Source of the DNA: Gaiellasilicea sp963850995
GTDB taxonomy: Bacteria > Actinomycetota > Thermoleophilia > Gaiellales > Gaiellaceae
Assembly: GCA_963850995.1 (NCBI GenBank)
Contig: CAWKNQ010000023.1
Location: 1 to 64,000, forward strand
Length of the DNA stretch: 64,000 nucleotides
Reading direction: 5' to 3'
Positions 35,975 through 44,238 of the stretch are shown here, piece after piece. The translations under genes were made by a program, and so were the position numbers. The number at the start of each line of letters is the position of its first letter. The first letter of the stretch is position 1. A model generated the notes under the pieces. The model had not been told where the DNA came from. It did no database searches and was given only the letters and a program-made list of their open reading frames with translations.

Positions 35975-36994
35975 GTGCGAGACATCATTCCGACCCTTGC
36001 CCGCTGGCATGCCGACGGCCGCCGCGTCGCGATTGCAACGGTCGTCGAGCGCCGTGGCTCGGCGCCGCGCGATCCAGGGCGCGTCGCTCGCCCTGAACGA
36101 CCTCGGCGAGATCGCCGGCTCGGTCACCGGCGGGTGCGTCGAGCCGTCCGTGATCCGCGAGGCGCAGGAGGTGCTGGACGGCGGCGCCGGCACGCCTGCG
36201 CGAGTACGGGATCGCCGACGACGAGGCCTTCGAGGTCGGTCTCTCCTGCGGCGGCACCGTCGGAATCCTGATCGCCGCCCTCGACACGTCGCTCGTACCC
36301 CCGCTCGACGAGGCCCTGCGCGCGGACCGGCCGGCGGCGCTGACGATGACCGTGAGCGGCGAGGCGGCCGGAGCGCAACGGCTCCACGACGGGCGCCGAC
36401 GGCCCGGTCGCGCGCCTGCTCGCGGGCGGCGAGAGCGCGCTCGTCGAGCTCGACGGAACCGCGGTGTTCGTCCACGCGCTGGCGCCGAGACCCGCTCTGT
36501 ACATCTTCGGCGCGATCGACCACGCCGCTGCACTGGCTCGGGTCGGGAAGCTGCTCGGCTACCGCGTCACGGTCTGCGACGCACGTGCCCGCTTCGTCAC
36601 GCCCGAGCGGTTCCCCGAAGCGGATGAGCTCGTCGTCGAGTGGCCCGACCGATTCCTGCGCCGGGCAGCCGTCGACGAGTCGACGGCGATCTGCGTGCTC
36701 ACCCACGACGAGAAGTTCGACGTCCCGGCGCTGATCGCCGCGCTCGATACGCCCGCCGCCTACATCGGCGCGATGGGAAGCAAGGTCACGACCGCCGACC
36801 GCGAGGAGCGGCTGCGCGCGGAGGGTGTCGGCGACGCCGGCATCGCCCGCATCCACGCGCCGATCGGGCTCGCGATCGGCGCCCGCTCGCCCGAGGAGGT
36901 CGCGGTCGCGATCGGCGCGCAGATCGTCGCGGCGACGGCCGCCGCTCGCCGGCATGCGGCGGCGGCGACGGGCGTCGTCAGCGTGCTGGCCTAG
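35975..36994 (+). CDS. XdhC/CoxI-family molybdenum cofactor chaperone (three frame breaks)
   Basis: The protein, about 338 residues, is readable only across four frame segments. MRDIIPTLARWHADGRRVAIATVVERRGSAPRDPG leads to ASLALNDLGEIAGSVTGGCVEPSV after a break near 36075. LREYGIADDEAFEVGLSCGGTVGI follows a break near 36190. ADGPVARLLAGGESALVELDG and the Rossmann part LYIFGAIDHAAALARVGKLL, then DVPALIAAL..YIGAMGSK, follow a break near 36395. Each step behaves as one extra base. XdhC inserts sulfurated Mo cofactor into xanthine dehydrogenase-type enzymes, which fits the hydroxylase at 39920-42684. Three breaks in 1 kb could also mean a real pseudogene. Confidence 0.78.
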
Positions 36995-36998
36995 CGCC

Positions 36999-37373
36999 TT
37001 ACTTGACGGTCAGGATTCCCTTCATCCCGCCGGCCGCGTGCCCGGGGAGCGTGCACATGTAGGCGAACTTGCCGGCCTTCGTGAAGGTGACCCTCAGCGT
37101 GGCGGCCTTCCCGGACTTGAGGATGGGGGTCTTCTTCCCGCCGACCCTGAAGTCGTGGTTGACCGTGCCCTTGTTTGTCACCTTGAAGGTCGTCAGGCCC
37201 TTCGCAACCGTCTTCTTCGAGAGAATGAACCTGAACTCGGACGGCTTGCCGGCTGTGACGGTGACGGTCGTCGCCGTCTGTCGGGCTGCGCCGCCGAAGG
37301 CCGACACCGCGGCGACGAGCGCCGCGAGCGCGGTCACGACGACGAGCAACGACCCCATCCGCAACGTGCTCAA
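36999..37373 (-). CDS. exported cupredoxin (blue copper protein)
   Basis: A 124-residue protein with a signal peptide (LLVVVTALAALVAAVSAFG) and a plastocyanin/azurin-like domain. The copper ligands are visible: His in TVNHDFRVGG, then Cys, His and Met in FAYMCTLPGHAAGGMKG. Such proteins carry one electron outside the cytoplasmic membrane. The TTG at 37373 has GAGGAGG before it. It is divergent from the XRE-cupin regulator and convergent with the XdhC-like gene. Its place next to an exported molybdenum hydroxylase suggests an electron acceptor role, which is inference. Confidence 0.85.
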   Translation of the reverse strand: MSTLRMGSLLVVVTALAALVAAVSAFGGAARQTATTVTVTAGKPSEFRFILSKKTVAKGLTTFKVTNKGTVNHDFRVGGKKTPILKSGKAATLRVTFTKAGKFAYMCTLPGHAAGGMKGILTVK

Positions 37374-37432
37374 AAGAACCCTCCTCGTGTCAGCGAACCG
37401 ATTGCAGCGGTCCAGAGAATAGACGAAGAGAC

Positions 37433-37448
37433 GTCCAGCATGTTGGAC
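37433..37448. promoter_or_regulatory. operator copy 1, GTCCA-N6-TGGAC
   Basis: GTCCA-GCATGT-TGGAC, extended to nine-base arms with one mismatch, sits 28 bases before the XRE-cupin ATG and between it and the divergent cupredoxin gene. The same motif with the same spacing recurs before moaA (38076-38091) and, with one mismatch, before the hydroxylase genes (42765-42780). Confidence 0.65.
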
Positions 37449-37463
37449 GCGACTGCGTCACAC

Positions 37464-37469
37464 TACGAT
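37464..37469 (+). promoter_or_regulatory. -10-like box TACGAT before the XRE-cupin gene
   Basis: Seven bases separate it from the ATG at 37477. The upstream operator overlaps the place expected for the -35 region (TTGGAC at 37443-37448), as would suit autorepression. Confidence 0.5.
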
Positions 37470-37476
37470 CGGCGGC

Positions 37477-38043
37477 ATGACTTCCTCGCACGATCCAGCG
37501 CTCGGGGCTGCGCTGCGACAGGCGCGGAACGCACGCGGCCTCTCGCTCGCCAAGGTCGCCGCGGCGACGTCGATCTCGCGCTCGCTCCTCTCCCTGATCG
37601 AGACGGGCCAGAGCGACATCACGATCGGCCGGCTCGGCCGCCTCGCCCAGCTCTACGACCTCAAGCTCGCCGACCTCGTCCCCGAGCCGCGGCACCCGGA
37701 TCCCCTCGTTGTGCGAGCGGACGACCGCCCGTTGATGCACTACGACTCGGAGGCGATCGACGTCGAGGTGCTCGTCCCCGAAGGACCGCACGCACTCCAG
37801 GCACTGCTGGCGACGTACGCGCCGAACGCGCACATGGAGGACTTCGTCGTGCAGCCGAACGAGCAGTTCGTCTATCTGCTCGAGGGGCGCATCCGCACCG
37901 AGTTCGCGGACGGACGCGAGATCGAGCTCGGCCCCGGCGACAGCGCCACGTTCATCTCCGGCGAGGGCGGCCACCGCCATACGAACCTCGTCGACGCGGT
38001 CTCGCGGATGGTGATCGTGATCCGCAGAACGACCGCGCGCTGA
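37477..38043 (+). CDS. XRE-family regulator with C-terminal cupin sensor
   Basis: The 188-residue protein has an N-terminal XRE HTH (residues 10-65: LRQARNARGLSLAKVAAATSISRSLLSLIETGQSDITIGRLGRLAQ). A linker and a cupin barrel follow, with EDFVVQPNEQFVYLLEGRIR and GPGDSATFISGEGGHRHTN. The barrel in such regulators binds a small ligand or metal. GTCCA-N6-TGGAC sites lie just before its own gene and just before moaA, with a near copy before the hydroxylase genes, so I infer a local regulator of the molybdenum enzyme genes. The promoter box predicts a leaderless transcript starting at the ATG. Confidence 0.87.
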   Translation: MTSSHDPALGAALRQARNARGLSLAKVAAATSISRSLLSLIETGQSDITIGRLGRLAQLYDLKLADLVPEPRHPDPLVVRADDRPLMHYDSEAIDVEVLVPEGPHALQALLATYAPNAHMEDFVVQPNEQFVYLLEGRIRTEFADGREIELGPGDSATFISGEGGHRHTNLVDAVSRMVIVIRRTTAR

Positions 38044-38072
38044 CCTTGCGGAGCACCGCTCGATGCGTCCGC

Positions 38073-38094
38073 TGTGTCCAACGGGTTGGACACA
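38073..38094. promoter_or_regulatory. operator copy 2, perfect 10-bp arms
   Basis: TGTGTCCAAC-GG-GTTGGACACA is a perfect inverted repeat and contains GTCCA-ACGGGT-TGGAC at 38076-38091. It lies 48 bases before the moaA start and 30 bases after the XRE-cupin stop, upstream of the moaA -10 box. Confidence 0.7.
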
Positions 38095-38128
38095 AGGTAC
38101 GAATTTCTGGAACGCGCCACCGGCACGC

Positions 38129-38134
38129 TACGCT
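38129..38134 (+). promoter_or_regulatory. -10-like box TACGCT before moaA
   Basis: Seven bases separate it from the ATG at 38142, supporting that start over the ATG at 38136. Confidence 0.45.
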
Positions 38135-38141
38135 CATGTCC

Positions 38142-39137
38142 ATGACGCTGGACCGCCTCGGCCGCCCCCTCCGCGACCTGCGCATCTCGGTCACGGACCG
38201 CTGCAACTTCCGCTGCGTCTACTGCATGCCGAAGGAAGCGTTCGGCAGCGACTACCGCTTCATGGACCGGAAGGAGCTGCTGACATTCGAGGAGATCGAG
38301 CGTGTCGCCCGCGTCTTCGTCGGCCTCGGCGTGCGCAAGCTCCGCCTGACCGGAGGCGAGCCGCTCGTCCGCAAGGACCTGGAGCGGCTGATCGCGCTGC
38401 TCGCACCGCTCGGAGCCGAGCTGACGCTGACGACGAACGCGTCGCTGCTCGCCGCGAAGGCCGAGACGCTCGCGACCGCCGGGCTCGACCGGGTCACCGT
38501 CAGCCTCGACTCGCTCGACGACGAGACCTTCCGCGCCATGAACGACGTCGACTTCCCGGTCGAGAAGGTGCTCGAGGGCATCGACGCCGCGGCCGCCGCC
38601 GGCCTCCCGGTGAAGGTGAACGCCGTCGTCAAGCGCGGCCTGAACGAGCACGCGATCCTCGACATGGCTCGCTACTTCCGCGGCAGCGGCCACACGCTCC
38701 GCTTCATCGAGTACATGGACGTCGGCGCGACCAACGGCTGGCGGCTCGACGACGTCGTTCCGGCGGCCGAGATCGTCGACCGGATCTCCGCCGAGTTTCC
38801 GCTCGAGCCGGTCGATCCGGGCTACCGGGGTGAGGTCGCCAAGCGCTGGCGCTACCGCGACGGCGCCGGTGAGATCGGCCTGATCGCCTCGGTCACGCAG
38901 CCCTTCTGCGGCGACTGCACCCGGGCCCGCATCTCCGCCGAGGGGCGCCTCTACACCTGTCTCTTCGCTCTCCGCGGCCACGACCTCCGCGCGCTCGTTC
39001 GCGGCGGCGCCTCCGACGAGGAGCTGCAGGAGGCGATCACGGCGATCTGGGGCAAGCGCACCGACCGCTACTCGGAACGCCGCTCGGAGGCGACGGCCGG
39101 CCTGCCCAAGGTCGAGATGAGCTACATCGGTGGCTAG
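38142..39137 (+). CDS. moaA: GTP 3',8-cyclase MoaA, molybdenum cofactor synthesis
   Basis: This is a 331-residue radical-SAM enzyme. The first cluster motif is CNFRCVYC, and the C-terminal cluster Cys residues are in QPFCGDCTRARISAEGRLYTCLF. The protein ends in the conserved GG (SYIGG) needed for activity. It makes the first molybdopterin precursor with MoaC. The start at 38142 (MTLDRLGRP) is two codons inside a longer ATG. It is preceded by an operator shared with the XRE-cupin gene. The next gene overlaps its stop by eight bases. No other Mo-cofactor gene is in the window except the XdhC-like one. Confidence 0.95.
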   Translation: MTLDRLGRPLRDLRISVTDRCNFRCVYCMPKEAFGSDYRFMDRKELLTFEEIERVARVFVGLGVRKLRLTGGEPLVRKDLERLIALLAPLGAELTLTTNASLLAAKAETLATAGLDRVTVSLDSLDDETFRAMNDVDFPVEKVLEGIDAAAAAGLPVKVNAVVKRGLNEHAILDMARYFRGSGHTLRFIEYMDVGATNGWRLDDVVPAAEIVDRISAEFPLEPVDPGYRGEVAKRWRYRDGAGEIGLIASVTQPFCGDCTRARISAEGRLYTCLFALRGHDLRALVRGGASDEELQEAITAIWGKRTDRYSERRSEATAGLPKVEMSYIGG

Positions 39138-39865
39138 CTCCGAGCACGGGCTCGAGCCACTCTCCCCCTTCACCGCCGTCGACCTGCTCGAGCGCGCCGA
39201 CGCGATCGAGGTCGAGGTGCCGCGCGGCGAGCCGCGCCAGCTGCTCGCCGGCGTCGCAGACGCCCTCGCGGCGCGCGAGCCGGCCGAGGCCCTGCGCGAG
39301 AAGCTCGGCGCGGCCGCCGACGCGGTCTGGCCGGACGAGGAGCGCGGCGACGCCGCGCGACGACGAGCGGCTGCCGCTCGCTCTCGCCTACTGCCTCTCG
39401 CTCCCCTACCTCGCGCGCCACCCCTCGGTGAAGGGGCAGCTCACGGAGGTCGAGCCGCTGCTCGAGCTCCTGAGCGAGGAGGAGCTCGACGAGCGCGGCC
39501 CCGCCCTCGCGCGCGCCGCCGTGCCCGCGCTCGCGGTCGACGTCGACCTCTTGAAGGACGAGGGCTACCGCTACGTCGCCACGTACCCGCCCGAGGGCTC
39601 CGAGGGCGTCGACGTCGTCGGCATGGCCTCGGCCTGGCTGACCCGGCGGATGACCGTCGACGGCGACGACGCCCGCCTCGCGATGCGCCGCTTCCTCGCG
39701 GTCGTCGCCGAGGAGATCGAGGTCGAGCTGCCCATCGCGGCGGCGACGATCGACCGGATTCTCGCCGAGCCGATGCCGGCGCACCCGCCGAAGGACCGGC
39801 CGTTCCTCTCGCTTGCCCGCGGCCTCGTCGAGGAGGCCGTCTCCGAGCGCGGCTTCCCCTGGTAA
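39130..39865 (+). CDS. uncharacterised protein coupled to moaA (frame break near 39355)
   Basis: The predicted product is about 244 residues, mostly helical and rich in Glu, Leu and Ala. It opens VASSEHGLEPLSPFTAVDLLERADAIEVEVPRG. After a one-base shift it continues DDERLPLALAYCLSLPYLARHPSV, VEPLLELLSEEELDERGPAL and KDEGYRYVATYPPEGSEGVDVVGMAS, ending ERGFPW. I do not recognise the family. The GTG overlaps the moaA stop, so it may serve cofactor or hydroxylase assembly. A terminator-like hairpin follows six bases after its stop. Confidence 0.6.
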
Positions 39866-39870
39866 CGAAG

Positions 39871-39905
39871 GTCGAGGGACGGTCGCCGTGCGACCGTCCC
39901 TCGAC
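39871..39905. terminator. bidirectional terminator hairpin with 15-bp arms
   Basis: GTCGAGGGACGGTCG (39871-39885) pairs perfectly with 39891-39905 around the loop CCGTG, between two convergent genes. Confidence 0.7.
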
Positions 39906-39919
39906 TCGTGCCACGAGAG

Positions 39920-42205
39920 TTAGAGCTCCGCGATTGCCGCCTTCACGCGGGCGGGCGTGAGGGGGAGACGGCGGATGCGGGCGCCCGTGGCATCGAAGAT
40001 CGCGTTTGCGACGGCCGCTGGAATTGCGGTCATCGCGTTCTCGCCCGAGCCGGTCGGCGCTTCGTTCGGGCGGTTGATCAGCGCGATCTTGATCTCCGGG
40101 AGCTCCGTGAACCGGAGCACCTGGTAGCTGTCCCAGTCCGTGCTCTTGGAGGTCTTCGGGTCGAGCACGACCTCCTCCTTGAGCGCGCGGGAGACGCCGT
40201 GGACGACGTTGCCCTCGATCTGGGCCTTGATCCCGCGGGGGTTGATGATGATCCCGACGTCGTGCGAGACGACGACCCGCGTCACCCGCACCTTGCCGGT
40301 CTTCTTGTTCACCTCGCACTCGCACACCGTGGCGGCGTAGCCGTCGATGCCCTCGTACTGCATCGCGGCGAAACCGCGTCCGGTGGCGATGTCACCGCTC
40401 GACGCCGGCTTGGGCGAGTTGCGCAGCTCCCAGCCGGCAGCCTTCGCCGCGACCTCGATCGCGTGCCGGAGCCGCGTGTCGCCGACGTAGCGGAGCCGGA
40501 AGGTGACCGGATCGACTCCCGCCGCGACCGCGAGCTCGTCGATGAAGCTCTCGTTGGCGAACGAGTTCTGGATCCGCGCCGGCGAGCGAAGCGGGCCGGT
40601 GAAGAACCACGAGTCGACCGTCCTCGCGATCACGCGGGCGTTCGGGACGAGACCCTCCTCGTCCTTCAGGTAGCTCGCCTCCGTGTTCGAGGTGTCCGCC
40701 CCGAGCGGTGGGAACGTCGGTGCCTGTGCGCGACGCGGCGCGAGCGTGAGGCCGATCAGGGCCCCGGTCGGGAGGTTCGCCGCCCCGACGTTGCCGGGCC
40801 GGCCGCCGCGGGACGCCTGGAGGCTGTCGAAGTCCCAGGCGATCAGGTTGCCGTCCTTGTCGAGGCCGCCCCGCACCTTCATGATCATCGGCGTCCCGTA
40901 GTGCTCCCAGATGTGCTCGTCGGCGCGCATCCACTGGACGCGGACGGGCGCACCAACGGCCTTCGAGAGCAGCGCGGCGTCGATCGATGCGGTGTCGGCT
41001 CCGTTCAGGCCGTAGCAGCCCGAGCCCTCCTTGTAGATCACGTGCACCTGCTGGTCGCGGAAGCCGAGCACCCTCGCTACCGCCGTTCGGAGCGGGTAGA
41101 CGCCCTGGGTCGGCGACCAGACGGTCGCCTCGTCGGACTTCACGTCGGCGATCGCGCACGACGGGCCCATCGAGCCGTGCAGCTGGTACGGGTAGTAGTA
41201 CGTGGCCTGGAGCACCTTGTCGGCGCCGGCCAGCGCCTTGTCGACGTCGCCGTCGTTCGCGAGCAGGCGCGCCTGGGCGGGCAGCTTCTCCATCTGCCCG
41301 TAGAGCGCGTCGTAGTTCGAGGGCACGCCGCCCGGGTCCTTCCAGGTCACCTTCAGGTTCTCCGCGGCCCGGATCGCGCCGATCTCGGAGCGCGCGACCA
41401 CGCCGACGAAGTCCTTCTGGACGACGACCTTGACCAGGTCGGGGACCCGCTTCTTCATCCCGTCGACGCTGACGAGCGTGGCGTTGATGCCCGGCGGGCG
41501 TACGACCCGTCCGTGCAGCATCCCCGGCACCTTGACGTTCTGGATGTACTCCTGCTGGCTCCGGACCTTCGCCGGCACGTCGACGTGCTGCACCGAGCGG
41601 CCGACGACCTTCAGCTCCGACGGCTTCTTCAGCGGCGCCCGGTTCGTCACCCGGAGGTTGAACTTCTGCCCGCCGATCAGCTCGCCGTAGGTCGCCTTCT
41701 TCGACGCGTCGCTCGAGCTGACGACCGCGCCGTCGCGGGTCACGAGCGTGCTCGCCGGCACGCCGAGCTTCTGCGCGGCCATGTCGACCAGCGCCTTGCG
41801 AGCCTCGGCACAGGCGCCGCGCAGGCCGTTGAGGGCGAAGTTCGACTTGATCGACTGGCTCCCGGCGGTCGTGCCCTGGTCGGGCGTGAGCCAGGTGTCG
41901 GACTGGATCAGGTCGATCTTGTCGAGCGCGACGTCGAGCTCGTCGGCGGCGATCTGCATCTGCGCCGTCTTCAGGCCGGTGCCGAGCTCGACCTTGCCGG
42001 TGTGAATGGTGACGCGGCCGTTCTGCCCGACCACGACCCACGAGTCGATCTGGGTGGCGTCGATCAGCGCCGGGCCGATCGCGCCGGTCGCGCCCTTCGC
42101 GCGCGTCGCTCCGAGCGAGAGCGGCACGCTGAACGCGACGATGAGCGCGCCGCCGCCCTTGAGGAAGTCGCGGCGGGAATGGGGTGTCTCGATCAGGTTC
42201 GTCAT
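39920..42205 (-). CDS. IorB-like molybdenum hydroxylase large subunit, Tat-exported
   Basis: A 761-residue protein. The start MTNLIETPHSRRDFLKGGGALIVAFSVPL has a twin-arginine motif followed by a hydrophobic stretch, so the enzyme should be exported folded. The body follows the isoquinoline 1-oxidoreductase beta-subunit plan: GTGLKTAQMQIAADELDV, MLHGRVVRPPG, LHGSMGPSCAIADV, and the active-site Glu in TGSGENAMTAIPAA near the C-terminus. Cofactor: Mo-molybdopterin. Substrate could be an N-heterocycle or aldehyde. The gene follows the small subunit by eight bases. No FAD subunit gene is present, which fits the two-subunit IorAB type that passes electrons to an external carrier. Confidence 0.87.
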   Translation of the reverse strand: MTNLIETPHSRRDFLKGGGALIVAFSVPLSLGATRAKGATGAIGPALIDATQIDSWVVVGQNGRVTIHTGKVELGTGLKTAQMQIAADELDVALDKIDLIQSDTWLTPDQGTTAGSQSIKSNFALNGLRGACAEARKALVDMAAQKLGVPASTLVTRDGAVVSSSDASKKATYGELIGGQKFNLRVTNRAPLKKPSELKVVGRSVQHVDVPAKVRSQQEYIQNVKVPGMLHGRVVRPPGINATLVSVDGMKKRVPDLVKVVVQKDFVGVVARSEIGAIRAAENLKVTWKDPGGVPSNYDALYGQMEKLPAQARLLANDGDVDKALAGADKVLQATYYYPYQLHGSMGPSCAIADVKSDEATVWSPTQGVYPLRTAVARVLGFRDQQVHVIYKEGSGCYGLNGADTASIDAALLSKAVGAPVRVQWMRADEHIWEHYGTPMIMKVRGGLDKDGNLIAWDFDSLQASRGGRPGNVGAANLPTGALIGLTLAPRRAQAPTFPPLGADTSNTEASYLKDEEGLVPNARVIARTVDSWFFTGPLRSPARIQNSFANESFIDELAVAAGVDPVTFRLRYVGDTRLRHAIEVAAKAAGWELRNSPKPASSGDIATGRGFAAMQYEGIDGYAATVCECEVNKKTGKVRVTRVVVSHDVGIIINPRGIKAQIEGNVVHGVSRALKEEVVLDPKTSKSTDWDSYQVLRFTELPEIKIALINRPNEAPTGSGENAMTAIPAAVANAIFDATGARIRRLPLTPARVKAAIAEL

Positions 42206-42213
42206 CGCTCCCC

Positions 42214-42684
42214 CTATGCCGCCGACGCCTGTGAGGCGCGCTTGACAGCCTGGACGATCCGGTAGTGCGTCCCGCAGCGGCAGATGTTGCCGTTGAGGGC
42301 CTGCTTGATCTGAGCCTCCGTCGGGCGCGGATTGCGCTTCAGGAAGACGATCGACTGCATCACCATGCCGTTGATGCAGTAGCCGCACTGGGCGGCCTCC
42401 TCGGCGATGAACGCCTCGAGCACCGGATGCGGGTTCTTCGCCGTCCCGAGCCCTTCGAGCGTCGTCACCTTCTTCCCGGCGACTGTCGACACCGGGACGA
42501 TGCACGAGCGGGCGGCCTGGCCGTCGACGTGCACCGTGCACGCTCCGCACTGCGAGAGCCCGCAGCCGAAGCGCGGCCCATGCAGGTCGAGCTCGTTGCG
42601 CAGGACGTAGAGAAGCGGTGTGTCCGGCGCAGACTGGACGGTGTGGCGCTTGCCGTTCACCGTCAGCTTCACCGTCGTAGCCAT
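42214..42684 (-). CDS. IorA-like [2Fe-2S] small subunit
   Basis: A 156-residue protein with two iron-sulfur clusters. The plant-ferredoxin site is GPRFGCGLSQCGACTVHVDG with a later Cys in RSCIVPV. The four-helix site is QCGYCINGMVMQ and NICRCGTHYRI. It passes electrons from the Mo centre of the large subunit. It has no signal and is expected to travel out bound to the Tat-carrying large subunit. The ATG at 42684 has AGGAGG before it; a longer frame to 42723 lacks a ribosome site. Confidence 0.9.
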   Translation of the reverse strand: MATTVKLTVNGKRHTVQSAPDTPLLYVLRNELDLHGPRFGCGLSQCGACTVHVDGQAARSCIVPVSTVAGKKVTTLEGLGTAKNPHPVLEAFIAEEAAQCGYCINGMVMQSIVFLKRNPRPTEAQIKQALNGNICRCGTHYRIVQAVKRASQASAA

Positions 42685-42764
42685 AGACCCTCCTGACGGG
42701 TACGTGAATGGCGTCGCCGACACGCGCCGACGGCGGCGGCGCGGCGCTTCATTGGAGACTACGC

Positions 42765-42780
42765 CTCCAACCCACTGGAC
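42765..42780. promoter_or_regulatory. operator-like copy 3, CTCCA-N6-TGGAC
   Basis: CTCCA-ACCCAC-TGGAC has the same spacing as the two operators at 37433 and 38076 and differs at one arm position. It lies in the space between the hydroxylase genes (minus) and a PAP2 gene (plus), 81 bases before the small subunit start. A separate inverted repeat TTGGAG-N7-CTCCAA overlaps it at 42752-42770. Confidence 0.5.
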
Positions 42781-42840
42781 GCAAGTTCGCAGTACGGGAC
42801 GCGGGGCCGCCGACCGGGCCGGATAGAATCGACTGCTCCG

Positions 42841-43587
42841 ATGACCGCCTTCGTCGCAGCAGCCGACCGCCGCCTACCGCGCGGATGGGGCCACCTCGCG
42901 CTCCAGCTCGGGTTCTGGCTCGGCTTCTACGTCGCCTACCAGGCGGCGCGCGGGCTCGCCGACCGCGGCGGCGTGGCGGCGGCGTTCGCCAACGGCGAAT
43001 GGATCATCGAGCTCCAGCGCGACCTCCACTCGATGTTCGAGCTGACGCTGCAGACGGCGGTCGAGAGCTCCGGTCTCCTGATCCAGGCGACCTCGCTCAC
43101 CTACTGGCTCTCGCAGTTCGCCGTCGTCGGGATCGCGCTCGTCTGGGTGTACTTCAAGGCACACGAGCGCTTCTACGGGTTCCGGAACACGCTCATCGTC
43201 GGCAACCTGATCGGGCTGGTCGGCTACGTGCTCGTCCCCACCGCGCCGCCGCGGATGTTCCCGGAGGCCGGATTCGTCGACACGCTCGCGGCGCACTCGA
43301 CGGTCAACCACTCCTCGACCTTCGTGGCCTTCGCCTCGAACCCGTACGCGGCGATGCCGAGCCTGCACGCGCTCGACGCGCTGATCGTCAGCGTCGTCAT
43401 GGGGACGGTCGTGCGGCGCTGGTGGGCGAAGGCTCTCTGGCTGGCGTGGGCGCCGTGGGTGTGGTTCGCCGTGATGGCGACCGGCAACCACTTCTGGCTC
43501 GACGTGGCTGCGGGCATCCTCGTGGCCGCGGTCGCCGGGGCGATCGTCTACCGCCCCTGGCGCCGGTTTCGGCCGAGCCTCGCGTGA
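42841..43587 (+). CDS. PAP2/AUR1-like inositol phospholipid enzyme
   Basis: A 248-residue membrane protein with about six membrane segments. The PAP2-type pocket is visible: a His-containing loop at AAMPSLHALDALIVSV and ATGNHFWLDVAAGILVA, the pattern of the AUR1/IPT1-like PAP2_3 group. These enzymes transfer or cleave phosphoinositol headgroups. The next two genes supply the inositol lipid pathway, which supports that reading. TAGAAT lies 11 bases before the ATG. Its stop overlaps the CDP-alcohol phosphotransferase start (GTGA). Confidence 0.82.
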   Translation: MTAFVAAADRRLPRGWGHLALQLGFWLGFYVAYQAARGLADRGGVAAAFANGEWIIELQRDLHSMFELTLQTAVESSGLLIQATSLTYWLSQFAVVGIALVWVYFKAHERFYGFRNTLIVGNLIGLVGYVLVPTAPPRMFPEAGFVDTLAAHSTVNHSSTFVAFASNPYAAMPSLHALDALIVSVVMGTVVRRWWAKALWLAWAPWVWFAVMATGNHFWLDVAAGILVAAVAGAIVYRPWRRFRPSLA

Positions 43588-44198
43588 GCCTCAAAGAGGC
43601 CTACACGGCGGGGGCGCGCGGGATGGCCGCCCGCTCGATGACGGGGCTCGCGCGCACGCGCGTCACGCCCAACATGCTCACCGCCGCCGGCGTGACCCTC
43701 TGTGCGCTCGGCGCGGTGCTCGTCTACTTCGAGTATCGGACCGAGTGGTTCTACTTCTTCGGCGGGCTCGCGTTCGTCGTCGGCTCGGTCCTCGACATCC
43801 TCGACGGCGCGCTCGCCCGGGCAGGCGGCAAGCAGACGCCGTTCGGAGGGTTCCTCGACTCGACGCTCGACCGCGTCGGCGAAGGGCTGATGCTCGGTGC
43901 GATCGGGCTCGTCTTCATGCGCGACGGCAAGGAGCTCGCGCTGGCGCTCGCGATGGCCGCGATCGGAGGGTCATTCCTCGTCCCGTATGCCCGCGCGAAG
44001 GCGGAAGGGCTGGGGATCAAGGCCGACGTCGGGATCGGCTCGCGCGCCGAGCGCGTCGTCGTCATCTCCATTGGGCTGGCGCTCGCGCCCTGGGGCGTGC
44101 TGCCGTGGGCGATCGGCGTGCTCGCGCTGACCGCATGGTTCACCGTGCTGCAGCGGATCCTTCACGTCCGCCGCGAGCTGCGCATGCGCGCGAGCTAG
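43584..44198 (+). CDS. CDP-alcohol phosphatidyltransferase, probable phosphatidylinositol phosphate synthase
   Basis: A 204-residue integral membrane enzyme with the CDP-alcohol motif D-G-x2-A-R-x-n-G-x3-D-x3-D, seen as DILDGALARAGGKQTPFGGF and LDSTLDR. In actinobacteria it joins CDP-diacylglycerol to inositol 1-phosphate, the product made by the next gene. The start is the GTG at 43584 overlapping the PAP2 stop; there are about five membrane segments. The alternative, phosphatidylglycerol phosphate synthase, is less likely given the neighbour. Confidence 0.85.
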   Translation: MSLKEAYTAGARGMAARSMTGLARTRVTPNMLTAAGVTLCALGAVLVYFEYRTEWFYFFGGLAFVVGSVLDILDGALARAGGKQTPFGGFLDSTLDRVGEGLMLGAIGLVFMRDGKELALALAMAAIGGSFLVPYARAKAEGLGIKADVGIGSRAERVVVISIGLALAPWGVLPWAIGVLALTAWFTVLQRILHVRRELRMRAS

Positions 44199-44208
44199 CG
44201 ATCTCGTC

Positions 44209-44214
44209 TATAGT
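44209..44214 (+). promoter_or_regulatory. -10-like box TATAGT before the inositol synthase frame
   Basis: TATAGT overlaps the left arm of the twin palindrome and lies nine bases before a TTG at 44224. A protein bound to the palindromes would cover it. Confidence 0.45.
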
Positions 44215-44238
44215 GCTAGCAGTTTGGCTGCTAGCACT
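44212..44238. promoter_or_regulatory. twin TGCTAGCA palindromes forming an 11-bp-arm inverted repeat
   Basis: AGTGCTAGCAG (44212-44222) and CTGCTAGCACT (44228-44238) are perfect complements around TTTGG. Each arm holds the 8-bp palindrome TGCTAGCA (44214-44221 and 44229-44236), with centres 15 bp apart. Paired short palindromes are how ribbon-helix-helix dimers such as MetJ or Arc bind. The downstream protein opens with two such domains. Confidence 0.7.

Noticed and set aside
35975..36994. Programmed frameshifting as the cause of the +1 breaks
   Set aside because: The breaks have no shared slippery sequence or stimulatory structure and occur in unrelated genes, three in one gene. Sequence error or decay is simpler.
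42752..42770. TTGGAG-N7-CTCCAA as the main operator of the hydroxylase genes
   Set aside because: It is shorter and occurs once. The overlapping CTCCA-N6-TGGAC matches two other sites in spacing and sequence, so I prefer that, while the overlap may matter.
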